This document shows, in pieces, positions 49,521 to 58,727 of a DNA stretch of 64,000 bases. The DNA lies in assembly GCA_003612395.1 (NCBI GenBank), contig RAYQ01000002.1, positions 1 through 64,000 of the forward strand, read 5' to 3'. The notes below the pieces were generated by a model, which was given only the letters and a program-made list of their open reading frames with translations, did no database searches and was not told where the DNA came from. This DNA comes from Parablautia intestinalis. Its GTDB lineage: Bacteria > Bacillota > Clostridia > Lachnospirales > Lachnospiraceae. The first letter of the stretch is position 1. Every line of letters starts with the position of its first letter. The translations under genes were made by a program, and so were the position numbers.

Positions 49521-50178
49521 TTCAGACTACCAATTTAAATCAGATCATAAATCAAATAAAACAGGTTATAACCTGATTCTGGCCTCCGCTTCCCCAAGAC
49601 GGCGGGAGCTGCTTACGCAGATTGGAATGGAATTTGAAGTAATGCCAAGCGGTGTGGAGGAAGAAACAAAAAGTACAGTGCCATGCGAGATGGTCATGGA
49701 GCTTTCCGAAAGGAAGGCAAAGGATGTTTTTGACAGGCTTTCTGAGGAAAAAAAGTGCGCGGCCCTGGTGGCAGGGGCTGATACGATAGTTGCCGTGGAG
49801 AATAAAATTCTGGGAAAGCCCAAAAATAAAAGAGAAGCGGAGGAAATGCTTTCTCTTTTGCAGGGGCGGACGCACCAGGTCTATACGGGTGTTGCTTTAA
49901 TATGGAAGAAATACGAAAAGCAGGCGGGGGGCGGAGAAATTTGCCGGACATCCTTTTATGAAAGGACTGATGTGACTATGTACCCTATGAGCATGGAGGA
50001 AATCCGCGCCTATGTGGAGAGCGGGGAACCTATGGACAAGGCGGGCGCCTATGGTATACAGGGGAAATGCGCCGCTTATGTCAGGGAGATACGGGGAGAT
50101 TTTTATAACGTGGTGGGGCTGCCGGTGGCAAGACTGTATCAGGAGATAAAAAGGCATAAAATAATGCAGGGAGTATAA
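49513..50178 (+). CDS. maf: Maf-family nucleoside triphosphate pyrophosphatase
   Basis: 221 residues. ILASASPRRRELL is the Maf signature; ADTIV and KAGAYGIQG complete the active site. These enzymes hydrolyse modified or canonical dTTP/UTP/CTP and are linked to division control. An N-terminal extension of about 20 residues and an insert with YEKQAGGGE are lineage-specific. The start lies inside the end of ppk1, so translation is coupled. Confidence 0.93.
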   Translation: MNNSDYQFKSDHKSNKTGYNLILASASPRRRELLTQIGMEFEVMPSGVEEETKSTVPCEMVMELSERKAKDVFDRLSEEKKCAALVAGADTIVAVENKILGKPKNKREAEEMLSLLQGRTHQVYTGVALIWKKYEKQAGGGEICRTSFYERTDVTMYPMSMEEIRAYVESGEPMDKAGAYGIQGKCAAYVREIRGDFYNVVGLPVARLYQEIKRHKIMQGV

Positions 50179-50183
50179 GAGTG

Positions 50184-50293
50184 AAAGATTTTTCAAATCT
50201 TTCCTCTGCAAGTTTGTGGGTGCAGCGCATCCACAAACTTGTAAGCTATATATGGCTTTGCGTAATCAAAGTAAAGGTGAACTTTGTTCACCT
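50184..50293. repeat. Three-hairpin leader before the HAD gene
   Basis: Hairpins: AAAGATTT-TTC-AAATCTTT (50184-50202), an 11-bp stem with TTTGTGG/CCACAAA ends and G-T plus 3-bp extension (50209-50241), and AGGTGAAC-TTT-GTTCACCT (50275-50293). The last is nearly identical to the MATE leader hairpin at 11669-11687. The arrangement of three stems just upstream of a ribosome binding site parallels 44114-44205. Confidence 0.75.
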
Positions 50294-50312
50294 CGCAGAA
50301 ATGGAGAAAAAC

Positions 50313-51116
50313 ATGGCGATTCGATTGATAGCATCTGATGTGGATGGAACTCTGATTCAGGATTCCACTCCGAATTTATATCCGGAGATGGAAGAGGCGA
50401 TTAAAAGGTTAAAAGAAAGAGGAATTTTATTCTGTGCAGCCAGCGGCAGACAGTATCAAAGTCTCGAAAACGTTTTTCGGAATGTAGCGGACGACATTGC
50501 TTATATTGCGGAAAACGGCGCGCAAATCCGCTACCGGCATCGAAATGTTTCCGTAACACCCATGAAGCGGGAAGATGTAGAGGGAATTATCAAAATGCTG
50601 CGCCCTTATTACGGTGAATGTGAGGCGGTTATTTCTACGCCTGAGGGCAGCCTTGTGGAAAGCAGGAATCAGACCTTTATTGACCTGCTGACCTATGGCT
50701 ACCACAATACCTTCAGGAGGGTGAAAGACGTTCTTGAGCAGGAGGATGAAATTATAAAGATTGCGGTTTACCACAGAGACAGCATCCGGGAACTGGGCGA
50801 GAGCCGTTTCATTCCTGCCTGGGAAAAAAATGTTAAGGCGTGTATGGCTGGAGAAGAATGGGTAGATTTCATGGACAAGTCTGTGGACAAGGGAAACGGA
50901 CTTAAAATTCTGGAGGACTACCTGGGCATTGGCAGGCAGGAGGCCATGGCCTTCGGTGATAATGACAATGATATTGGCATGATGCAGGCAGCAGGAGAAA
51001 GCTACGCAGTGGATACCGCACCGGAACACGTAAAAAAGGCGGCTGGCGCAGTCTGTCCCGGCTGGCGAAAGAAAGGAGTTTATCAGATAATTCAGGCGAA
51101 AATTTTTGGTGAGTGA
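50313..51116 (+). CDS. HAD-superfamily Cof-type phosphatase
   Basis: 267 residues. Motif I SDVDGTLI (nucleophile and acid Asp), motif II serine in CAASGRQ, and motif IV GDNDNDIGMM are intact; the cap is type IIB, as in sugar-phosphate phosphatases. TGGAG lies 6 bp before the ATG at 50313; the upstream in-frame codons only cover the hairpin leader. Substrate unknown; probably the last gene of the polyphosphate/maf cluster. Confidence 0.9.
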   Translation: MAIRLIASDVDGTLIQDSTPNLYPEMEEAIKRLKERGILFCAASGRQYQSLENVFRNVADDIAYIAENGAQIRYRHRNVSVTPMKREDVEGIIKMLRPYYGECEAVISTPEGSLVESRNQTFIDLLTYGYHNTFRRVKDVLEQEDEIIKIAVYHRDSIRELGESRFIPAWEKNVKACMAGEEWVDFMDKSVDKGNGLKILEDYLGIGRQEAMAFGDNDNDIGMMQAAGESYAVDTAPEHVKKAAGAVCPGWRKKGVYQIIQAKIFGE

Positions 51117-51295
51117 TAATACAATAATATTACCCCGCAGCTTATTTCTTTCTTTGTCTCTCTGCTTTATATTAAATAGATTGATTTAAACATAAATAAT
51201 GTACAAATGAGTGGTTTACAATCCCGATTATGAAAAATATTTTGCTTTTTTACAAAAATACTATTGATAAATAGTAAGCGTCAAATTTTCTGTAT

Positions 51296-51976
51296 TTGTA
51301 TTATCTTTTATCCATTGCCCTGGAAAGAAAAGAAGATGCGCTGCATGTGAAAATATTAGAAGCAGCAGGACTTATCAATGCGGAGGTGCAGCCCGGAATA
51401 AGAGGCGCGGTAAAACTTTGCAGCAGAAAAAGAGATACCATCAATATTGAGCTTACGGATGTGGCTCAGAATGTACATGATATGGTGACGGTGGATATGC
51501 CGGTGGGGGCATTTTCTGTTTGTGAAGTGCGGCCTGCCTGTGGAATAACAGATGAAAACGGTGCCATAGGAAATGAGGATTCCATGACAGGCTTCTATAT
51601 GACGGAACGGTTTAAGGCCCGGCTTTTATGGAGTGCAGGCGGTTATGTGGAATACCGTTTTCCCAATAAGCTCCCTAAAAACAGAGAGTTACAGGCCATA
51701 AGCTTTGGTGCCGAGATCTGTTCGGAGGCGGCAAACTACCGGGAGGACTGGAAATCAGAAATTACACTGTGGATTAATGAGGTAGAATGCGGAACATTTC
51801 TTTCTCCGGGAGATTTCGGGGCAAGACGGGGGCGTTATACGCTGAAAACCCGGGCAGCCGGGGCTGCCCGGTATGGTTTACTTAGCTGCTGGAGTGTACG
51901 GCAGGACGGGTGTTACATTAAAGAAAAGCGGGTCGGAGATGTGACCGCGGAGGAATTTTTGAGCCTGGAGTATTGA
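51296..51976 (+). pseudogene. 5'-truncated sugar-operon regulator lacking its helix-turn-helix
   Basis: The 226 codons encode the effector half of an ArsR/DeoR-like regulator: LEAAGLINAEVQPGIRGAVKLCSRKRDTINIEL and EITLWINEVECGTFLSPGDFGARRGRYT are its hallmarks. Full-length relatives begin with about 60 residues of winged helix, which are absent; the DNA upstream (51117-51295) is AT-rich with no matching frame. Without the DNA-binding part it cannot act as a repressor, although a translated fragment is possible. A sugar kinase follows. Confidence 0.65.
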
Positions 51977-52090
51977 GAGAAATAGAAATTTTTCCAGTAG
52001 GTATTGACTTATATAGCGGCATTACAGCATAATAATAGTAACAAGTTCAAACGTGAGGTACCAATAAATGTTGTCATAGGAGGAACGGGT

Positions 52091-52357
52091 ATGCATGAAT
52101 TTGATGATGCTGTATTACAGTGCTTTTTAGACAATCAGGGTCAGTTATTTCCAGAGGAAGATGTGGCTTCTAATTTGGAAGAAGCTGAAGCGTTTCTTGA
52201 GGAAAGTCTGGCAGTGGTGGTGAATTCTATTGATGAGGTATGGAATTACTTTGAAGAAGCGGGGGTTGATGTGGACGGCGCAAGAGGAGATGAGATTCTT
52301 GAGGCTGATGAAGTGTTCGATATTGGGGATGGCAGATATCTGATCGTTGAGGGATAA
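52091..52357 (+). CDS. Small acidic protein, 88 residues, unknown
   Basis: AGGAGG is 8 bp before the ATG at 52091. The product is rich in Asp and Glu, starts MHEFDDAVLQCFLDNQGQLF, and ends with a short beta-like DIGDGRYLIVEG. No membrane segment or motif that I recognise. A hairpin terminator follows 28 bp after the stop. Confidence 0.6.
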   Translation: MHEFDDAVLQCFLDNQGQLFPEEDVASNLEEAEAFLEESLAVVVNSIDEVWNYFEEAGVDVDGARGDEILEADEVFDIGDGRYLIVEG

Positions 52358-52385
52358 ATTGAAAAATGAAAGGCAACCGCTAAAC

Positions 52386-52429
52386 AAGGTGTAAAGTCTC
52401 GTGAGATGTCAGGGCTCTGCACCTTTTTT
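52386..52429 (+). terminator. Terminator after the small acidic gene
   Basis: AAGGTGTAAAG (52386-52396) pairs with CTCTGCACCTT (52415-52425), 9 of 11, enclosing TCTC-GT-GAGA. Six T residues run from 52424 to 52429. Confidence 0.75.
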
Positions 52430-52526
52430 CAATAATATATTTTTACAAACGAACTTATCCGTTGTGTAAATATTATGCTTTTCGTTGCCAAAAACGCAGG
52501 TTAGGAAGGGAGTATGGTCATTCAAT

Positions 52527-53834
52527 ATGAAAGCAATTGGGATTGATATAGGTACCACCACAGTGAGTGCGGTGGTTTTTGACAGTGTACAGGATAACGT
52601 GGTTGAGGATCGCACGATTCAAAATGACAGTTTTATGAATACGGGGAATGAGTGGGAAAGAATACAGGATATGGATGTTATCATAAAAAAGGCAAAAAAT
52701 GTACTGGACGAACTGCTGCGGCTCCATCCGGATACGGAAACGATTGGACTTACAGGGCAGATGCATGGTATATTGTACGTGAATGATAAGGGCAGCAGCT
52801 GCAGCCCTCTTTATACGTGGCAGGATCAACGAGGGAACCTTCCGGAATTTGACGGCTTATCTCTGACAGAGTGGATTGGGCATCATAGCGGCCTGCGGGT
52901 ATTTACCGGATATGGGATTGTAACGCATTTATATCAGCACAAAAAAGGGTGGATCCCGGAAGATGCCGTGACTTTTTGCACAATTCCTGATTATCTGGGA
53001 ATGGTCCTTACAGGGAATAAAGAGCCGCTTTTACATATCAGTATGGCGGCCAGTCTGGGCTTTTATGACAGGGAGAAGAAGAATTTTCAAAAGGATAAGC
53101 TTAAGGAACTGGGAATAGATGTGCAAATGCTGCCAAAGGTGACAGATACCTTTTCGGTTCTCGGCACTTATCGGGGAAGGACGGTTACAGCAGCGATTGG
53201 GGATAACCAGGCAGGCTTTCTTGGTTCGGTGGGGTTTCAGGAAAATACCGTATTGCTCAATGTAGGGACCGGAAGCCAGGTCTCTGTGATGTGCAGTCAT
53301 TTTTTTGAAGGGAATAGTATTGAGATAAGGCCCTTTACAGAGGATAAATTTCTTCTGGCAGGCTCGCCCCTTTGCGGAGGAAGGGCGTATGCCATATTAG
53401 AAAATTTTTTCAGGCGTTATGCGGCGGCTGCAGGACTTGGAAATGTCAGCCAATATGGTATAATGGAAGAACTGGCCGGGAAGGGGATGGGGCTTAAGGA
53501 CAACATGCAGGTTACCACCACCTTTAACGGTACCAGAGAAAATCCGGGGCTGCGCGGGAGCATCAGCAATTTAAGCAAGGATAATTTTACGCCGGAAGGG
53601 CTTACCTATGGCGTTTTAGTGGGAATTGCCAGAGAACTTTATGATATGTTTGATGTGATCCGAAAGCTTACGGGAATTAAGGCGGACAAGCTGATTGCCT
53701 CAGGCAACGGGGTACGGAAAAATAAAGTGTTACAGCATATTTTTGAAGAATTGTTTGAAACAAAGCTGTATCTGGCAAAATATGAAGAGGAGGCAGCCAG
53801 CGGCGCAGCTGTGAGCAGCTTGTATAAAGGGTAA
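52527..53834 (+). CDS. FGGY-family carbohydrate kinase (sedoheptulokinase/xylulokinase-like)
   Basis: 435 residues. The N-terminal ATPase loop GIDIGTTTVSAVVFD, the substrate loop GQMHGILYVN, and the C-terminal ASGNGVRKNKVLQ are FGGY features; the GQMHGI form and PLYTWQDQRG resemble sedoheptulose kinases. The length is near 440, slightly shorter than xylulokinase. AGGAAGGGAG lies about 15 bp before the chosen ATG, an unusually long spacing. Its truncated regulator neighbour suggests a former sugar operon. Confidence 0.85.
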   Translation: MKAIGIDIGTTTVSAVVFDSVQDNVVEDRTIQNDSFMNTGNEWERIQDMDVIIKKAKNVLDELLRLHPDTETIGLTGQMHGILYVNDKGSSCSPLYTWQDQRGNLPEFDGLSLTEWIGHHSGLRVFTGYGIVTHLYQHKKGWIPEDAVTFCTIPDYLGMVLTGNKEPLLHISMAASLGFYDREKKNFQKDKLKELGIDVQMLPKVTDTFSVLGTYRGRTVTAAIGDNQAGFLGSVGFQENTVLLNVGTGSQVSVMCSHFFEGNSIEIRPFTEDKFLLAGSPLCGGRAYAILENFFRRYAAAAGLGNVSQYGIMEELAGKGMGLKDNMQVTTTFNGTRENPGLRGSISNLSKDNFTPEGLTYGVLVGIARELYDMFDVIRKLTGIKADKLIASGNGVRKNKVLQHIFEELFETKLYLAKYEEEAASGAAVSSLYKG

Positions 53835-53898
53835 GTAATTAGCTTGTTTTTTTGTTTGTGTCCAAATTTGAAGGTAACGGAAACAGAGAGGAGTAGAA

Positions 53899-55317
53899 AT
53901 GTATCAGAGGAGATCAAGGCTGCAGAGTTTAATCATACTGATGCTGGATTGTATCTGTATTACGGTCAGTCTGGTGCTTGCCAATTATTTAAGGAATGGC
54001 AGGCTTTTTGGCAGTGACAACGCCCGGATGGATTTTGGTCTGCTTCTTGGCACCTGCCTGACGGTTTTCCTTGCCATGAATCTGTTTAGGAACACAAACA
54101 GGGATATTTTTTTGAGGGGACCGCTGCATGAGGTGGTTCATATCATACAAAATAATATCCTGATGTTTGCAGGCGCAGCGATTATTTTATATTTTCTAAA
54201 CCTGATAGATGCTTATTCCCGTCTTGCCTTTTTGTATTTCTTATTATTAGACTGCGGGCTGATGTTTGCGCTGCATCAGCTCTGGAAAAAGATACTGCCT
54301 TTTCTTTACCTGCATTTCGGGGAGATGAGAAAGCTTTTGCTGGTGGCAGACGAGGAGTATGCGGATGCACTGGTGCAGGATATGAGGGGAATGAAAGATT
54401 TCAGGAATGAGATTACCGGGATTGCGCTGGTGGGAATGAGCGGCATGCCGGAGCGCATTGGGGATGTCTTGGTGGTAACGAAGGAAGAACAACTGGTGGA
54501 ATACTGTAAGGGCGCTTCTTTGGATGAAGTGATTGTGGCGGTGGGAAGCGCCAACAAGAAAACCATCCTTTCTAAAATGGAACTTATGGCAGAGATGGGA
54601 ATTACCATTCATTACCAGATCCCGGTGCCGGAGCTAAAGGGCGCCAGACAAAAGGTGCTTTCCCAATTCGGGCGTTTTTATACGGTGACTTATGCCAACA
54701 GAGTGGCACCGGTAGGGCAGATTATTTTAAAAAGACTGATGGATCTATGCGGAGGAGCAATCGGCTGCTCAGCTCTTTTGCTTCTTACACTTGTGGCAGG
54801 ACCGCTTATTAAGCTGGAATCTCCGGGCCCCGTGTTCTTTTCACAAAAGAGAGTGGGACGCAACGGACGTATTTTTAAAATGTACAAATTCCGCTCCATG
54901 TATGCGAATGCAGAGGAACGGAAAAAGGAACTGATGGATCAAAATGAGATGAACGGCCTTATGTTTAAAATAGAAAATGACCCCAGAGTTACGAAAATCG
55001 GCCGGTTTATGCGAAAGACCAGCCTGGATGAATTTCCCCAGTTCCTGAACATATTAAAGGGGGATATGTCTCTGGTGGGAACCAGGCCGCCTACTTTGGA
55101 CGAGTTTGCCCAGTACAGTCCTTATCACAAAAAGCGCCTCAGCTTCAGGCCGGGGCTTACCGGTATGTGGCAGGTCAGCGGCAGAAGCGATATTACGGAT
55201 TTTGAGGAAATTGTAAAGCTGGATGTGGAGTATATTGATAACTGGTCTTTTATGCTGGATGTGAAAATCCTGTTTAAGACGGCCTTTGCCGTGTTTAAAG
55301 GGGATGGCGCGAAGTAG
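53899..55317 (+). CDS. Polyprenyl glycosylphosphotransferase (EPS-initiating sugar transferase)
   Basis: 472 residues. Four N-terminal membrane helices (about 10-115), a cytosolic domain resembling a nucleotide-sugar-binding fold (about 140-260), a fifth helix (about 290), and the catalytic Bac_transf domain with FKMYKFRSM, KTSLDEFPQF and SLVGTRPP. It transfers a sugar-1-phosphate to undecaprenyl phosphate to begin a surface polysaccharide. GAGGAG precedes the start. It is paired with the ManC-like gene rather than a full EPS cluster. Confidence 0.92.
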   Translation: MYQRRSRLQSLIILMLDCICITVSLVLANYLRNGRLFGSDNARMDFGLLLGTCLTVFLAMNLFRNTNRDIFLRGPLHEVVHIIQNNILMFAGAAIILYFLNLIDAYSRLAFLYFLLLDCGLMFALHQLWKKILPFLYLHFGEMRKLLLVADEEYADALVQDMRGMKDFRNEITGIALVGMSGMPERIGDVLVVTKEEQLVEYCKGASLDEVIVAVGSANKKTILSKMELMAEMGITIHYQIPVPELKGARQKVLSQFGRFYTVTYANRVAPVGQIILKRLMDLCGGAIGCSALLLLTLVAGPLIKLESPGPVFFSQKRVGRNGRIFKMYKFRSMYANAEERKKELMDQNEMNGLMFKIENDPRVTKIGRFMRKTSLDEFPQFLNILKGDMSLVGTRPPTLDEFAQYSPYHKKRLSFRPGLTGMWQVSGRSDITDFEEIVKLDVEYIDNWSFMLDVKILFKTAFAVFKGDGAK

Positions 55318-55400
55318 GCGGCAGACGGCAGGCATCTGGCGGGAGCAAAGCTTTGGTAATTACCTATAGTGGGCGAAAATGAAAGGAGAGACGTAAATAA

Positions 55401-56714
55401 ATGAATATTATCTTGTTGTCGGGAGGGTCAGGCAAGCGCCTTTGGCCCCTGTCCAATGATATCCGATCCAAACAGTTTATAAAAATATTTAAAAAAGAGG
55501 ACGGGGATTATGAATCTATGGTGCAGCGCATTTACCGTCAGATACGCGGGGTGGACAGAGATGCAGCGGTTACCATAGCGACCTCTAAGACACAGGCTTC
55601 TTCTATTCATAACCAGTTAGGAGAAGATGTGGGGATCTGCGTGGAGCCCTGCAGAAGGGACACTTTTCCTGCAATTGCGCTGGCAGCAGCTTATCTGCAC
55701 GATGTAAAGAAAGTCTCCGGGCAGGAAAGTGTGATTGTGTGCCCTGTGGATCCTTACGTGGAAAATGATTATTTTAAGGCCTTAAAGGAACTTTCAGAAA
55801 TTGTCCGGACGGACAGTGTGAATCTGGCATTGCTGGGAATGGAACCCACATATCCAAGTGAGAAGTACGGTTACGTGATTCCGGAAAATCAGGAAAAGGT
55901 AAGCCGCGTGGTTACCTTTAAGGAAAAGCCGAATGCCGGTACGGCTAAAGAGTATATTCGTCAGGGGGCCCTGTGGAACGGAGGGGTATTTGCTTTCCGG
56001 CTTAAATATATGCTGGAAAAGGCCCATGAGCTGATTGATTTTAAAAATTATGAAGATTTGTATACAAAATATGATACCCTGGATAAGATCAGCTTTGATT
56101 ATGCAGTGGGGGAAAAAGAAAAAAACACCAAAGTGATGCGGTTTCGGGGACAATGGAAGGATTTGGGAACATGGAATACCCTGACAGAGGCGATGGAAGA
56201 TCCTTATGTGGGGAATGCTATCTTAAATGAGAAGTGCGAAAATGTTCATGTTGTAAACGAACTGAATGTTCCGGTGCTTTGTATGGGCTTAAAGGATGTG
56301 GTGATCTCCGCAAGTCCGGAAGGAATTCTGGTTTCTGATAAAGAGCAGTCCAGCTATATAAAGCCCTTTGTGGATAAAATAAGCCAGCAGATTATGTTTG
56401 CGGAAAAATCCTGGGGGAGTTTCCGGGTTTTGGACGTGGAGGATGAAAGCCTTACCATCAAGGTGACTTTGAATCCCGGGCATAAGATGAACTATCACAG
56501 CCATCAGCTGCGGGACGAGGTGTGGACAGTTGTTTCCGGCCGGGGAAGGACAATTGTGGACGGCATGGAAGAAGTAGTGGCACCGGGAGATGTGGTTAAG
56601 ATGCCGGCAGGATGTAAGCATACAATCATTGCAGATACGGAGCTTAAAGTGATAGAGGTACAGACGGGCAGAGAAATCAGCGTACAGGATAAACAGAAAT
56701 TTCCGTGGCCGTAA
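55401..56714 (+). CDS. manC: Mannose-1-phosphate guanylyltransferase with C-terminal cupin
   Basis: 437 residues. The nucleotidyltransferase signature LLSGGSGKRLWPLS and the FKEKP motif are clear; the C-terminal cupin (about 335-425, PGHKMNYHSHQLRDEVWTVVSG) belongs to the ManC/type II phosphomannose isomerase group. It makes GDP-mannose from mannose-1-phosphate and GTP. The cupin may supply isomerase activity. AAAGGAG is about 11 bp upstream. It follows the sugar transferase by 83 bp, indicating a mannose-containing glycan. Confidence 0.9.
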   Translation: MNIILLSGGSGKRLWPLSNDIRSKQFIKIFKKEDGDYESMVQRIYRQIRGVDRDAAVTIATSKTQASSIHNQLGEDVGICVEPCRRDTFPAIALAAAYLHDVKKVSGQESVIVCPVDPYVENDYFKALKELSEIVRTDSVNLALLGMEPTYPSEKYGYVIPENQEKVSRVVTFKEKPNAGTAKEYIRQGALWNGGVFAFRLKYMLEKAHELIDFKNYEDLYTKYDTLDKISFDYAVGEKEKNTKVMRFRGQWKDLGTWNTLTEAMEDPYVGNAILNEKCENVHVVNELNVPVLCMGLKDVVISASPEGILVSDKEQSSYIKPFVDKISQQIMFAEKSWGSFRVLDVEDESLTIKVTLNPGHKMNYHSHQLRDEVWTVVSGRGRTIVDGMEEVVAPGDVVKMPAGCKHTIIADTELKVIEVQTGREISVQDKQKFPWP

Positions 56715-56827
56715 TAATTTCCTCATGAGTATATAAATACAGTGCATTCACATATTAAATGCGTAAAAGGAAGCGCAGAAATGAGGATATTCATGAATAC
56801 ATTTAGGAAGAAAGGCAATAAAATAAA

Positions 56828-57865
56828 ATGAAAAATAAAAATAATATTGGCAGCAATGAAAATGACAGGGAGAAAGTTAATATCATGAAAGAAAATGAAC
56901 ATCCGGCAGATACAGGCGGCGGGACCCCGGGGGAAAAGAAATTAAACGACAGACGGATTATCCTTTATCTTGCCTTTACCTTCATTCTGACCTTTGCAGT
57001 GGAAATATTTGTGATTATGCCCATGGCAGGGGATACGGACATCAACAAAGCCTATATGGCTCAGTTATTGGTGGCAGGGGTTATGTTTGTTCCGGCTCTC
57101 GGGGTACTCTTTACCCGACTTATCACAAAGGAAGGGTTTCAGATCAGGGATCTGATGCTGAATTTAAAGTTAAAAGGTAATATGAAATACTACGCACTGG
57201 CATGGTTTGGGTTTGCGTTTCTCATTGTTTTTGGCGCTGCGCTGTATTTTATTATTTTTCCAAAGCATTTTGATCCGAATATGGGATATGCAAAAGCGCT
57301 CCTTGAAGCACAGAGCGGGGCAGGGGGTGCAAAGCTTACCGGCGGACAGATAAAAACAGTGGTTTATATACAGATTTTAACAGGGATCCTGCTCTCACCC
57401 TTTGTCAATTTTCTGAATTGCTTTGGGGAGGAGTGGGGATGGCGCGGTTATCTTCTTCCCAAGCTGCTAAACCGCTTTAAGACAGCTGCGGCCCTGCTTG
57501 TGGGAGGCGTTATTTGGGGACTGTGGCATACGCCCCTTATCATCATGGGACATAATTATGGTGTAGGCTATCGGGGGTTCCCATACCTGGGCATTTTTGC
57601 AATGTGTATTTTTTGCATTGTAATTGGAATTATTCTCTCCTATGTGACCATTAAAACCGGAAGCTGTATCCCGGCAGTCATGGGACATGGAACAATAAAC
57701 GGCCTTGCCTCAGCAGGCATGTTGTTCACATCCCTGGAAAATCCCTACAATGTGTTTTTAGGACCTATGCCCGTAGGACTGGTAGGCGGCGCCGGATTTA
57801 TTTTTACAGCAGCGTGGTTGCTTTATCTGTTATATAAGGAAGAAAAGGATAAGGTAGAAAAATAA
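56828..57865 (+). CDS. CPBP-family intramembrane metalloprotease
   Basis: 345 residues with about eight membrane helices. Catalytic motifs are GEEWGWRGYLLP (Glu-Glu-x3-Arg), GLWHTP and a final HG in VMGHGTINGL. CPBP (Abi/CAAX-like) proteases act inside the membrane and may process peptides or give self-immunity. A polar N-terminus of about 40 residues precedes TM1; an alternative ATG at 56885 has GGGAGA upstream. Confidence 0.88.
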   Translation: MKNKNNIGSNENDREKVNIMKENEHPADTGGGTPGEKKLNDRRIILYLAFTFILTFAVEIFVIMPMAGDTDINKAYMAQLLVAGVMFVPALGVLFTRLITKEGFQIRDLMLNLKLKGNMKYYALAWFGFAFLIVFGAALYFIIFPKHFDPNMGYAKALLEAQSGAGGAKLTGGQIKTVVYIQILTGILLSPFVNFLNCFGEEWGWRGYLLPKLLNRFKTAAALLVGGVIWGLWHTPLIIMGHNYGVGYRGFPYLGIFAMCIFCIVIGIILSYVTIKTGSCIPAVMGHGTINGLASAGMLFTSLENPYNVFLGPMPVGLVGGAGFIFTAAWLLYLLYKEEKDKVEK

Positions 57866-57933
57866 GCAAAGCCTATTGCAATTTCCATTGTGGAGTGCTA
57901 CAATACAGAGGATATAAAGATGATTACTAATCT

Positions 57934-57962
57934 AGAGTGGACTTGTCGGTCCACTCTTTTTT
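57934..57962 (+). terminator. Strong terminator before the rimP cluster
   Basis: AGAGTGGAC-TTGTCG-GTCCACTCT (57934-57957), perfect 9-bp stem, followed by a T tract. Confidence 0.9.
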
Positions 57963-58050
57963 AAGGATTAAATAGCAGACAAAAAAGCAGTATTGCAGGC
58001 AGAGAATACATGACAACAGGATTTGCCTGTTGGATGCAGGAGGTATATGA

Positions 58051-58587
58051 ATGACCAAGAGGGAAAGCTATGAAGCCAGAACGGAGGAGTTGCTTACGCC
58101 CATAGCGGATGAAAATCATGTGGAAATTTATGATGTAGAGTATGTGAAGGAGGGCAGCGACTGGTATTTGAGATGCTACATTGATAAGGAAGAAGGGGTC
58201 AGCATCAATGACTGTGAGGCGGTCAGCAGAGCCCTGTCGGATGAGCTTGACAGGACGGATTTTATTGAGGATGCCTATATTCTGGAGGTAAGCTCGCCGG
58301 GGCTTGGGCGGCAGCTGAAAAAGGATAAACACCTTCTAAAAAGTCTTTCATATCAGGTGGATATCAAATGTTACAGACCGGTTAACGGCGCAAAAGATTT
58401 TACGGGTATTTTGAAAGCCTTTGATGAAAATACGCTTACGCTTGAAATTTGTGATAATCAGGGGCCCAAAGGCAGGGGATCAAAAAAAGGCGCCGGGCAG
58501 GACAGCGCCTTACAGGATGCAGCCAAAGCAGATATGGTATTTAACAGAAAGGATATTGCCACGGTAAAGCTGGCACTGGATTTTTAG
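58051..58587 (+). CDS. rimP: Ribosome maturation factor RimP
   Basis: 178 residues with the usual two domains: VEIYDVEYVKEGSDWYLRCYIDKEEGVSINDCEAVSRAL then LEVSSPGLGRQLK. An insert rich in Gly/Lys (about 145-160) is lineage-specific. It assists 30S maturation. GCAGGAGG is about 9 bp upstream. First gene of the nusA/infB cluster. Confidence 0.95.
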   Translation: MTKRESYEARTEELLTPIADENHVEIYDVEYVKEGSDWYLRCYIDKEEGVSINDCEAVSRALSDELDRTDFIEDAYILEVSSPGLGRQLKKDKHLLKSLSYQVDIKCYRPVNGAKDFTGILKAFDENTLTLEICDNQGPKGRGSKKGAGQDSALQDAAKADMVFNRKDIATVKLALDF

Positions 58588-58727
58588 GCGCTGAGCCGTC
58601 ATAAAGTTTTGCGCACAGAAGGAAAGTATAGTGATTACTGTTAACACAGGCTTATGCGGTAACTGCATAAATCATAACGGTTATGTTGGCCTAAAAGAGA
58701 ATAAGGGGCAGAAAGGGATAAGGGAAA

